This document shows positions 18,596 to 26,421 of a stretch of DNA of 32,722 nt, piece by piece (positions within the stretch are counted from its first letter, which is position 1; each line of letters starts with the position of its first letter). Under the pieces are notes generated by a model. It saw nothing but the letters and a program-made list of their open reading frames with translations, ran no database searches and was not told the origin of the DNA. The stretch is from the NCBI GenBank assembly GCA_945870455.1, contig CAMBSL010000038.1, positions 1 to 32,722 of the forward strand, read 5' to 3'. The translations under genes were made by a program, and so were the position numbers. The DNA comes from Pirellula staleyi DSM 6068. Lineage in GTDB: Bacteria > Planctomycetota > Planctomycetia > Pirellulales > Pirellulaceae.

Positions 18596-18937
18596 ATGAC
18601 ATTGCCAGCTTTCACTTCGCATCCAGGTACAAAGACTCGTCCACCGGAAGCTGTGCCACGATTTCGGTTCGCGTATTGGGTCGCTGCAGTGTTGCTTGCG
18701 AGTGGATGCATTCATCTTGCCATGTTTGCGATCCTTGGAACAACTTGGCACGGACCGCTATTTATTCGCAAACCGGCGTTGTTTGGTATTTCTGGTCGGA
18801 TGACAATTTGGTCAATTGCTTGTTGGACGACTCAATTACGACCGCAAAAGCTCGACCCGTTGCTTCTCAAGTCGCTAGACATCGTATGGTTGTTCAAAGT
18901 GGCTCTCATTACGTTCCAGATACAAGGATACTTTTGA
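18596..18937 (+). pseudogene. Truncated/decayed integral membrane protein gene
   Basis: The 113-residue frame has a polar N-terminus and then hydrophobic segments (FAYWVAAVLLASGCIHLAMF, about 24-43, and a second near 90-108). The segment GPLFIRKPALFGISGRMTIWS resembles a motif (RKPxLFGISTGxTLWS) of longer multi-pass membrane proteins found in several bacterial phyla. Here the frame stops where those proteins continue, and the motif is itself degraded (GRM for TGL), so I read it as a 3'-truncated remnant. The alternative is a short functional protein: its TGA at 18935-18937 is immediately followed by the ATG of the exonuclease gene, which would fit translational coupling. No strong Shine-Dalgarno precedes the ATG at 18596. 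Confidence 0.4.
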
Positions 18938-19981
18938 ATGGAACAAATTCTTCAATCGACACCGAACGGTATGTACTGTGCCGCTGGCGATTTTTATGTC
19001 GATCCACGCTTGCCAGTTGCCCGAGCGGTGGTCACGCATGCCCATTCGGATCATGCTCGATGGGGCTGTGAAAGCTATCTCGCGGCAAAGCCAGGTGAAA
19101 ACCTGTTGCGTTTGCGCATGAGTTCCGATGCGAGGTTTGAATTCCTTCCGTATGGCGACGCGATCACGGTTGGAGGTGTTCGAGTCAGCTTTCATCCCGC
19201 AGGACACATCCTCGGCTCGGCACAAGTGCGACTGGAGGTTCGCGGGCATGTTGTCTTAGTAACCGGTGACTATAAACTTGGCCTCGACCCAACTTGCGAT
19301 GCATGGGAGCCAGTCACATGCCATTCGATGATCACCGAGTCCACCTTCGGATTGCCTATCTACCGTTGGCAACCTCAAGAGATGGTTTTTGAATCCATCA
19401 ATGAATGGTGGCGACGATGCCGTGAAGAGGGGAAGTGTTGTCTCCTCTATGGATATGCCGTGGGCAAGAGTCAGCGACTTCTAGCGGGGCTCGATCCAAC
19501 CATAGGAAAAATCTATTGTCATGGGGCGGTTGAGAAAGGGATCGGAGCGTATCGGCGGTCTGGTATTGCGTTGCCTGAGACAACCTATGTTGGTTCCATC
19601 TCGGGTAAGCATGACTGGCGAGGAGCGATGGTGGTGGCTGTGCCAAGTGTACACGGAACCGCATGGACAAAGAGATTTGGTCGTACGAGTACGGCGATGG
19701 CCAGTGGATGGATGGCGGTTCGCGGAGCACGTCGACGCAGGTCGGTCGACCGAGGCTTTGTCCTGAGCGACCATGTGGACTGGCCGTCGTTGTTGACTGC
19801 GATCGACGCCTGCAATCCCGAAACGGTTTGGGTGACACATGGCTATTCAGCGGCTGTCGCTCGCTACCTGACGGAGAATGGGCGCGAAGCAAGGGTGCTT
19901 GACGGTCGCGGCCGGATCGAGGGAGATGAAGATGCAGCCGACGCGCAAGAATCGACCCTTGAAGGGGAGGTGCAGCCATGA
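18938..19981 (+). CDS. DNA ligase-associated exonuclease (metallo-beta-lactamase fold, LEXO)
   Basis: This 347-residue protein belongs to the beta-CASP/metallo-beta-lactamase nucleases that accompany a bacterial ATP-dependent ligase. The metal-binding motif HAHSDH (34-39) is followed by HPAGHILGSAQ (86-96) and GDYK (110-113). Later come the beta-CASP part (LLYGYAVGKSQRLL) and SDHVDW with a C-terminal histidine. Family members degrade or trim DNA ends, in keeping with a role in repair with the neighbouring ligase and helicase. The ATG directly follows the TGA of the upstream frame. Its stop overlaps the ligase start by four bases (ATGA), so exonuclease and ligase are translationally coupled. 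Confidence 0.92.
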   Translation: MEQILQSTPNGMYCAAGDFYVDPRLPVARAVVTHAHSDHARWGCESYLAAKPGENLLRLRMSSDARFEFLPYGDAITVGGVRVSFHPAGHILGSAQVRLEVRGHVVLVTGDYKLGLDPTCDAWEPVTCHSMITESTFGLPIYRWQPQEMVFESINEWWRRCREEGKCCLLYGYAVGKSQRLLAGLDPTIGKIYCHGAVEKGIGAYRRSGIALPETTYVGSISGKHDWRGAMVVAVPSVHGTAWTKRFGRTSTAMASGWMAVRGARRRRSVDRGFVLSDHVDWPSLLTAIDACNPETVWVTHGYSAAVARYLTENGREARVLDGRGRIEGDEDAADAQESTLEGEVQP

Positions 19982-21573
19982 TTCAATTTGCAAATCTCTA
20001 CAATGCGATTGATGCGACCACCAAAACAAATGAAAAACTGAGTGCGCTCATCAACTACTTCGGTTCGGCAAGTCATGCGGATGCCGCATGGGCAACGTTT
20101 TTCTTGGCTGGCTACAAACTTCGCCAACTAGTTCCAACCAAACTGCTTCGACTTTGGGCTGCGGAAGAAGCCAATATTCCATCATGGCTCTTTGAAGAAT
20201 CGTATCATTCCGTTGGTGACCTGGCCGAGACTCTTACGTTGATTGTTCCTCCGGGTGAATCTGCAGATGACCTGTCACTTGCTGATTGGGTTGAGGAACG
20301 ACTCATGCCGCTTCGAGCGATGAACGAAGCTCAGCAGCGGCAAGCGGTGGTCACACTGTGGAAGCAGACCCCTACACCTATGCGATTGGTGATTATGAAG
20401 CTGATCACGGGCGCGTTCCGAGTCGGAGTCAGCAAGTCGATCGTGACAAGAGCCATCGCGGAACATGCTGGAATTGATAGCGATGTCGTCTCGCACCGTT
20501 TGATGGGCAATTGGAAACCAACGGGCAAGTTCTTCGAGGGACTTATTTCGAAAGAAATCCAAGATACGCTCGCAAGCCAGCCTTATCCATTTTGTTTAGC
20601 GCATCCAATCGAACTTGAGCGAGGGCCCGAAAGCCTTGGCGATGCAACGGATTTTGCTGCGGAATGGAAGTGGGACGGAATTCGAGGTCAAGTGATTCGG
20701 CGAGCCGAACAGGTTTTCATTTGGTCGAGAGGTGAAGACCTAATGGAGAATCGCTGGCCTGAAATCGAATCAGCGGCTCAACTATTGCCGAATGGCACAG
20801 TGCTTGACGGCGAGATCCTTGGTTCACGTGATGCCGACCAAGTACTCCCATTTTCGCAACTTCAGAAACGCATCGGACGAAAAATCGCGAGTAAAAAACT
20901 ACTCAAGGAAGTCCCCGTCGTCTTTCAAGCGTTTGATCTACTGCAAGATGCCGGCGAAGACATTCGGTCGTTGCCATTTCGAGAGCGTCGTAAGAGATTG
21001 GAGGCATTGCTTGCGACGATCGAACACCCGCATCTGCAAGGAACCAAACTCATCGATGGTGGCTCATGGGATTCATGGGCCAAGACGAGGGATCTGAGTC
21101 GCGAAAAAAATGCCGAGGGGCTGATGATCAAACGATGGGATGCTAGCTACGAAGTGGGACGTGTTCGAGGCGTCTGGTGGAAATGGAAAGTATCTCCGTT
21201 CACTATCGATGCAGTCCTGATCTACGCACAGAAAGGACACGGAAAACGCTCGGGGGTTTATACGGACTATACATTCGCATTGTGGGATGGAGAGTCATTG
21301 GTCCCCTTTGCAAAGGCCTATAGTGGACTGGACGATTCTGAGATCAATTTGGTCGATCGATTTGTGCGGCAAAACACGCGAGAATCGTTCGGACCAGTTC
21401 GGAGCGTAGCCCCAGCTTTGGTGATGGAGCTTGCGTTTGAGGGCATTCAACGGAGTACGAGGCACAAAAGTGGGATCGCAACTCGGTTTCCTCGAATTGT
21501 CCGTTGGCGGCACGACAAAAAACCCGAAGACGCGAATACCCTGGCTGACTTGATGGAGATGTTACCACCGTAA
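19978..21573 (+). CDS. ATP-dependent DNA ligase of the exonuclease/helicase-associated type
   Basis: This 531-residue ligase has an N-terminal helical domain (about 1-200), then the nucleotidyltransferase core with motif I EWKWDGIRGQ (nucleophile K231). Motif III appears as FQAFDLLQ, motif IV as EGLMIKR, and motif V as WWKWK, followed by a C-terminal OB domain (ALVMELAFEGIQRS). The KWDGIR signature and gene order match the ligase family (PP_1105-like) encoded with LEXO, an Lhr-type helicase and a phosphoesterase in many proteobacteria. It should join nicks after end processing. The start overlaps the exonuclease stop (ATGA). The clearly different ligase at 10116 shows this is not a recent duplication. 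Confidence 0.93.
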   Translation: MIQFANLYNAIDATTKTNEKLSALINYFGSASHADAAWATFFLAGYKLRQLVPTKLLRLWAAEEANIPSWLFEESYHSVGDLAETLTLIVPPGESADDLSLADWVEERLMPLRAMNEAQQRQAVVTLWKQTPTPMRLVIMKLITGAFRVGVSKSIVTRAIAEHAGIDSDVVSHRLMGNWKPTGKFFEGLISKEIQDTLASQPYPFCLAHPIELERGPESLGDATDFAAEWKWDGIRGQVIRRAEQVFIWSRGEDLMENRWPEIESAAQLLPNGTVLDGEILGSRDADQVLPFSQLQKRIGRKIASKKLLKEVPVVFQAFDLLQDAGEDIRSLPFRERRKRLEALLATIEHPHLQGTKLIDGGSWDSWAKTRDLSREKNAEGLMIKRWDASYEVGRVRGVWWKWKVSPFTIDAVLIYAQKGHGKRSGVYTDYTFALWDGESLVPFAKAYSGLDDSEINLVDRFVRQNTRESFGPVRSVAPALVMELAFEGIQRSTRHKSGIATRFPRIVRWRHDKKPEDANTLADLMEMLPP

Positions 21574-21721
21574 TCTGGGGGCCCCTCCGGTTTTTGGCTC
21601 GCATCTTGAAATCGGCCAGCGCCTCAGGCTCAATAAGCTTCAATCAAATGGAAGACACTACGGGCAACCCGCTATCGCGGATTGTTGGTCACACTAGGAC
21701 AACTCAAATCTTACGCGTTAT

Positions 21722-24202
21722 ATGATTCCATCCCAGCAAAAAAAACCAACTCCCTCGCAAGCGATCCGAGCGTTTTTTGAGTCCAAGGGGCAAAAGCCGT
21801 TTCGTTTCCAGCGCGATACTTGGAAAGCGTATGCCGATGGCTACAGCGGCTTAGTCCACTCTGCAACCGGCACTGGCAAAACACTTGCCGTTTGGCTGGG
21901 CCCGATTCTGCAATGGCTCAAACAGAATCCACAACGAAGCCAGTGGAATCCGAAATGTCCGCCGCCACTTCGTGTTCTATGGATCACCCCTCTTCGTGCC
22001 TTAGCCGCCGATACGGAGGACGCACTCCGAGCGCCGCTCGAACATATGGGATTGCCATGGCTCTTAGAGTCGCGAACCGGCGATAGCAGTGCCAGCTCCA
22101 AAGCGAAGCAACTGAAACGATTGCCAACCGCCTTGATCACAACACCAGAGAGCCTCTGCCTCCTGCTTACCCACGAACCCCTGAAATCTCAGTTGAGCGG
22201 CATCGAATGCGTTATCGTCGACGAATGGCATGAGTTGCTCGGCACGAAACGTGGTATCCAAGTGGAGCTAGCCCTTGCAAGACTCAGAAGGCTCAATCCA
22301 TCGCTGCGAACATGGGGGCTATCAGCCACGCTTGGCAATCTTTCGGAAGCGGGCGATGCTCTGGTGGGCTGTCAAGCAACGCAACCGCTCAAGATTATTC
22401 AGGGGACGACCAAGAAGCGGCTGCGACTGGAATCGCTGATCCCATCCAAAATGGAACGGTTCCCATGGTCGGGACACATCGGAACACGCATGGTTCCTCA
22501 AGTCGCCAAGCAAATCGAACAAGTGGCCAGCGCGCTGGTCTTCGCCAATACGAGATCGCAGACCGAGATCTGGTACCAGCATCTACTGCAGCATCGTCCC
22601 GATTGGGCCGGACAAATCGCTGTGCATCACGGATCACTCGATTTGAGCGTACGCGATTGGGTTGAGAACGGACTCAAGGGCGGTAAGCTGCGAGCCGTGG
22701 TTTGCACCAGCAGTTTGGACCTTGGCGTCGATTTTTCTGCGGTGGATCTCGTTTTTCAAATCGGTAGCCCAAAGGGGTCCGCGAGGCTACTCCAACGCGC
22801 TGGTCGAAGCGGTCATCAACCGGGCGCGGAGAGTCGACTTACTTTCGTTCCAACCAACGCGTTGGAGTTGATCGAAATGGCGGCTGCCAAAGACGCGATC
22901 CAAAGTGGCCTTTTGGAATCGCGTTTGCTGCTCAAAAAACCACTCGATGTCCTTGCACAACATGTGGTGACCATCGCGATCGGAGGTGGGTTCCATTCCG
23001 AAGAACTATTTGCAGAGGTTCAAACAACACAAGCCTTTCAATGCCTAACGAGCGAGGAATGGACGTGGATATTGGATTTCGTCGTTCACGGAGGCAGTTC
23101 GCTCGGTGCCTACCCAGAGTTCCATCGTGTTCAGCTTGAGGAGAATCGATACCACGTTTCGTCACGACGCGTAACAACTCTGCATAGAATGAATATTGGC
23201 ACCATCGTCTCGGACGCGGCCATGAAGGTGAAGTACATGAGTGGCAGCACGATTGGTACCGTGGAGGAGAGCTTTATCTCGAAGCTCAAGCAGGGAGACC
23301 GATTTTTGTTTGCAGGCAAGCTAGTCGAGTTGGTGTTGGTCCGCGACAACATAGCTTATGTAAAACGAGCCAAGGGAACACCAGATGCGGTTCCACGTTG
23401 GATGGGCGGGCGCATGCCATTGTCGAGCGAATTGAGCATGGCACTGCGGCTCAAGATCGAGCAAGCAGCCGAAGGAAAATTTATTGGTCCGGAAATGAAC
23501 TCGCTGAAAGGGCTCTTCGCGATTCAAACAAAATGGAGCATGCTGCCGAAAACGGATGAGCTATTGATCGAGATGATCCAGGACCGCTCAGGCCACCAAA
23601 TGTTTCTCTTTCCCTTTGAGGGGCGATTGGTTCACGAGGGCTTGTCAGCACTCCTCGCCTTTCGGCTGTCACGGTTTCAGAAAACGACCTACAGTATGGC
23701 TTGCAACGATCATGGACTTGTTTTGCAATCCCCCCATCCAATCCCGATTGAGAAGGCGATTTCGATGGGACTCTTTTCGGCGGATGAACTCGTTGAAGAC
23801 ATTCAGCAAAGTTTGAACTCGACCGAGATGGCGAAACGTCAATTTCGGCAGATCGCACGCGTTGCTGGCTTGATCCAATCCGGATTGCCTGGTCAGCGCA
23901 AGAGCACCAACCAAATCCAAGCCAGCAGCAACTTATTCTTCGATGTTTTCTGCGAGTATGATCCGGGGAACTTGTTGCTTGCACAATGCCGCCGTGAAGT
24001 CCTAGAACAGCAATTAGAGTTATCGCGGCTGGCCAAGGCGTTGACTCGAATGGAGCGAGGGAAGGTCGTGATGATGCGTCCCCCAAAAGTAACGCCGATG
24101 GCTTTTTCGCTGGTGGTCGACAAGATGAGGGAAAGACTGAGCAACGAAACTCTGGTGGAAAGGGTCGCACGCATGCAGGCCGCGCTTGAAGCAGCGTGCT
24201 GA
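21722..24202 (+). CDS. DNA ligase-associated Lhr-type DEXH helicase
   Basis: This 826-residue superfamily 2 helicase has Walker A SATGTGKT (47-54), motif Ia TPLRALA (89-95), TPESL (141-145) and motif II DEWH (167-170), followed by SATLGN (motif III). The second RecA domain carries motif IV VFANTRSQTE, motif V TSSLDLGVDF and motif VI QRAGRSGHQ. A winged-helix/Lhr-core C-terminal region completes the short (about 800-residue) ligase-associated Lhr form rather than the full-length Lhr. It should translocate 3'-5' on DNA and unwind duplexes for the exonuclease and ligase. It starts 148 bp after the ligase stop, a larger gap than between the other two genes, so it may have its own promoter. No convincing Shine-Dalgarno precedes the ATG at 21722. 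Confidence 0.94.
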   Translation: MIPSQQKKPTPSQAIRAFFESKGQKPFRFQRDTWKAYADGYSGLVHSATGTGKTLAVWLGPILQWLKQNPQRSQWNPKCPPPLRVLWITPLRALAADTEDALRAPLEHMGLPWLLESRTGDSSASSKAKQLKRLPTALITTPESLCLLLTHEPLKSQLSGIECVIVDEWHELLGTKRGIQVELALARLRRLNPSLRTWGLSATLGNLSEAGDALVGCQATQPLKIIQGTTKKRLRLESLIPSKMERFPWSGHIGTRMVPQVAKQIEQVASALVFANTRSQTEIWYQHLLQHRPDWAGQIAVHHGSLDLSVRDWVENGLKGGKLRAVVCTSSLDLGVDFSAVDLVFQIGSPKGSARLLQRAGRSGHQPGAESRLTFVPTNALELIEMAAAKDAIQSGLLESRLLLKKPLDVLAQHVVTIAIGGGFHSEELFAEVQTTQAFQCLTSEEWTWILDFVVHGGSSLGAYPEFHRVQLEENRYHVSSRRVTTLHRMNIGTIVSDAAMKVKYMSGSTIGTVEESFISKLKQGDRFLFAGKLVELVLVRDNIAYVKRAKGTPDAVPRWMGGRMPLSSELSMALRLKIEQAAEGKFIGPEMNSLKGLFAIQTKWSMLPKTDELLIEMIQDRSGHQMFLFPFEGRLVHEGLSALLAFRLSRFQKTTYSMACNDHGLVLQSPHPIPIEKAISMGLFSADELVEDIQQSLNSTEMAKRQFRQIARVAGLIQSGLPGQRKSTNQIQASSNLFFDVFCEYDPGNLLLAQCRREVLEQQLELSRLAKALTRMERGKVVMMRPPKVTPMAFSLVVDKMRERLSNETLVERVARMQAALEAAC

Positions 24203-24247
24203 TCCGTATCGCGACACGCAAGTGCCCCCGGGACTTGCATCCTAGGA

Positions 24248-24527
24248 TTTACCCACATTTCGCAGCACGCCAGACTCGAAATCCCAATGAATTTGCGTGA
24301 TAGACGTGCGTTTTCTCCCCCTCGCCCCGCTTCGAGGGGGTCGGGGGGTGAGGGGGTGAGCCCTGACTTGGTAGCCTCAGGTTCAGTGGTTTGTTTACGC
24401 TTATGCAACCAGGATAGACATTGAATTCACGATCAAAAACCAAATCAAAACACAGTGTAAACCCCTCACCCCCGCCCCTCTCCCCGAGACCAGGGCGAGG
24501 GGAGCAAGATCAAAAAATATGGGTAAA
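24248..24527. mobile_element. MITE-like element, full-length copy (C), with flanking direct repeats
   Basis: This 280-bp element begins TTTACCCACATTT and ends ATATGGGTAAA. Read on the minus strand it matches copy B (18175-18476) nearly end to end, including the AT-rich centre and both GC-rich blocks, with small indels. It is bracketed by 14-bp direct repeats with one mismatch: GGACTTGCATCCTA at 24231-24244 and GGACTTGAATCCTA at 24533-24546. These look like a target duplication, or like sequences already present at the site. Downstream, 24547-24678 shows nothing recognisable. Confidence 0.75.
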
Positions 24528-24678
24528 GACAAGGACTTGAATCCTACGCTTATACGCGCCATGATTTGCCTTCAAAAATGTTCGGCTTGCGTATCCTGTA
24601 ATGAACCGCGACCATCGGTTTCCTAATGACTGGCACTCAACCGGTCAAGCGAGCTGGCTTAGATCGCGTCTGGATGAA

Positions 24679-26415
24679 TTACATTGCACCTGGAACAGAA
24701 ATCCTCGAAGATGACAGCAAGACGTAATTGTGCCGAATGGATTCCAGGATTTGCGTTTTGGAAGCGGTCGCAGTTGAAATGTCACCGCTCGCAGCCGATT
24801 CTGCTTCGGCAGCCAGGTCATCGTCCTTAATGCAGTCGCGAAACCAGCGGGCGAAATCGTTTCGTTTTAAATGGTAGAGCCATGTCTCGTCGTCGATCCC
24901 CTCTGCAATTTGGCAAAACAAAATCAAGTTCTGTGCTCGCAGATTTAGATTCCCATCTGGGCCTCGGAAGTAGAAGCTCTTTTCAGGTGCCAATTGACCT
25001 TCGGCGTACTTGCGGCGATGACGCGTATGCTCGCGGGCACTTTGGATGGCCATGAATCGAATCGGTGACGCTGAATTGCCAACGAGCCATTGCCATACCT
25101 CGCCGGTTGCCAATGGTGGTAATGGCAACCTAGGCACCGATTGATTTGTTGCAGCGCCAAACGCTTGAAGTGTTTCGTTAGCGTCCGATCCCACGATCGT
25201 GAGAAGGGAGACTCGGTCTAGGACCGCACGCGGCAGTGAAGCCGCGTTTACGGTTATCAGCACAACGTTACTCCAAGTAGCAGGAAGCAGTTCAGCTGGA
25301 GGTTGCCAATCAACCGGCATACAATGGTGAGCTTCATCCAAAATCAACCAGTGCGGTCTACCCGTTCTCGCTCTAAGTTGATTGACATTGCCTAAGAGCT
25401 TCAGAAAGAATTCAGGCCGGTCGGGGATGGCAATACCAGTCAAGCAAACTACCACATTCGAAGTAGGTTGCTCCAGCGCGTGCATGACTTCATCCAATTG
25501 GGGAGCAGAGTTCGGGCCACCAAGAACAAGTGCCCCGGCAAATGATTCAAAGTCCCCTTCTGGATCCACGAGGCAGAATTGATACGCATTTTCCGTAAGA
25601 ACATCCGCAATCCTGTTTGCTAACGTAGATTTGCCGCTTCCAGATGCGCCGCAAATCACCACCGGATTTCCGAAGACCGGCAGAGACACAGGGCCGTTTT
25701 CGCCAGTCCCAATCGTCAAGCACTCGTTGCTTTTCGTATGGCAGCTCCGCAGGTCGTCGTCAAGAAGCAGGTCGATGAGTTCGACGACGCCAGCTCCATG
25801 GTCCTTCTTGAGAAGCAAATCAACTGTTGCTTTGAGCGAAGGCAACGCATTGGCCGTTGCAGCCGAGAACTCGCAAACTTTTAGAAAAGCGTGATCGTTC
25901 TCTGCGTCACCAACACCCACGGTGTTGTGGACAGACAGCCCCATCTCATGCAAAACGCGTTGAAGCCCATTTGCCTTGTTGATATCCGGAGGCAAAACCA
26001 TCACGGCCCCTTTGTTGAATACAACGTTCAACTCGAGCCCAAGGTCGCGAATCGAATCAAGCACTATGTTTTCAAATGGACTCCAGGTTGCTAAGACGCA
26101 TTTTCCAACAGAAATTCCAGGCACTCCTCGCTTGTGAAGTTCATTGACCAAGGCGATCGGGGGAGGATCACCGAGTACGATTTCCGCACCCGAGGATGAA
26201 TCGAAAATGACGCCGCCATTCTCGGCTACGATCCAATGAAAGTAATTCAAAGTTGGAAACGTATTCTTGAGCGAGTTCATTTCTCGGCCGGTTACGAGCA
26301 CGATCTTGCGGCCCGAATCGGCTAATCGTTTCAAGGCTTCGATCGTCTCAACCGCAACAGTGCCATCATGCGATAGGGTTCCATCAAAATCGGTCGCAAA
26401 AACAAGATACCGCAT
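24679..26415 (-). CDS. HAD-family phosphatase fused to a P-loop (HerA/DUF87-like) ATPase
   Basis: This 578-residue fusion joins two enzymes. Residues 1-215 are a HAD hydrolase of the Cof/sucrose-phosphate-phosphatase type: motif I DFDGTL (9-14), motif II VTGRE (41-45), a lysine near 135 and motif IV GVGDAENDHAF (167-177). Residues 235-460 are a P-loop ATPase: Walker A GASGSGKST (256-264), DPEGDFESF (284-292) as in HerA/VirB4-like ATPases, and Walker B HWLILDEAHH (355-364). The C-terminal segment (480-540), with FRGPDGNLNLRAQNL and DDETWLYHLKRNDFARWFRD, is a conserved tail I cannot name. No signal peptide is present, so it is probably cytoplasmic. Its physiological substrate is unknown. It starts 6 bp after the stop of the SHD1 protein gene and is probably co-transcribed with it. 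Confidence 0.85.
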   Translation of the reverse strand: MRYLVFATDFDGTLSHDGTVAVETIEALKRLADSGRKIVLVTGREMNSLKNTFPTLNYFHWIVAENGGVIFDSSSGAEIVLGDPPPIALVNELHKRGVPGISVGKCVLATWSPFENIVLDSIRDLGLELNVVFNKGAVMVLPPDINKANGLQRVLHEMGLSVHNTVGVGDAENDHAFLKVCEFSAATANALPSLKATVDLLLKKDHGAGVVELIDLLLDDDLRSCHTKSNECLTIGTGENGPVSLPVFGNPVVICGASGSGKSTLANRIADVLTENAYQFCLVDPEGDFESFAGALVLGGPNSAPQLDEVMHALEQPTSNVVVCLTGIAIPDRPEFFLKLLGNVNQLRARTGRPHWLILDEAHHCMPVDWQPPAELLPATWSNVVLITVNAASLPRAVLDRVSLLTIVGSDANETLQAFGAATNQSVPRLPLPPLATGEVWQWLVGNSASPIRFMAIQSAREHTRHRRKYAEGQLAPEKSFYFRGPDGNLNLRAQNLILFCQIAEGIDDETWLYHLKRNDFARWFRDCIKDDDLAAEAESAASGDISTATASKTQILESIRHNYVLLSSSRISVPGAM

Positions 26416-26421
26416 ATTCGT

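Noticed and set aside
18412..19071. 219-codon plus-strand open frame over copy B and the exonuclease start
   Set aside because: It runs through a non-coding repeat and out of frame across the exonuclease gene; only the 18596 frame shows membrane-protein similarity.
18175..24527. CRISPR array or integron
   Set aside because: Only two long inverted copies exist, with no regular spacer-repeat series, cas genes or integrase.
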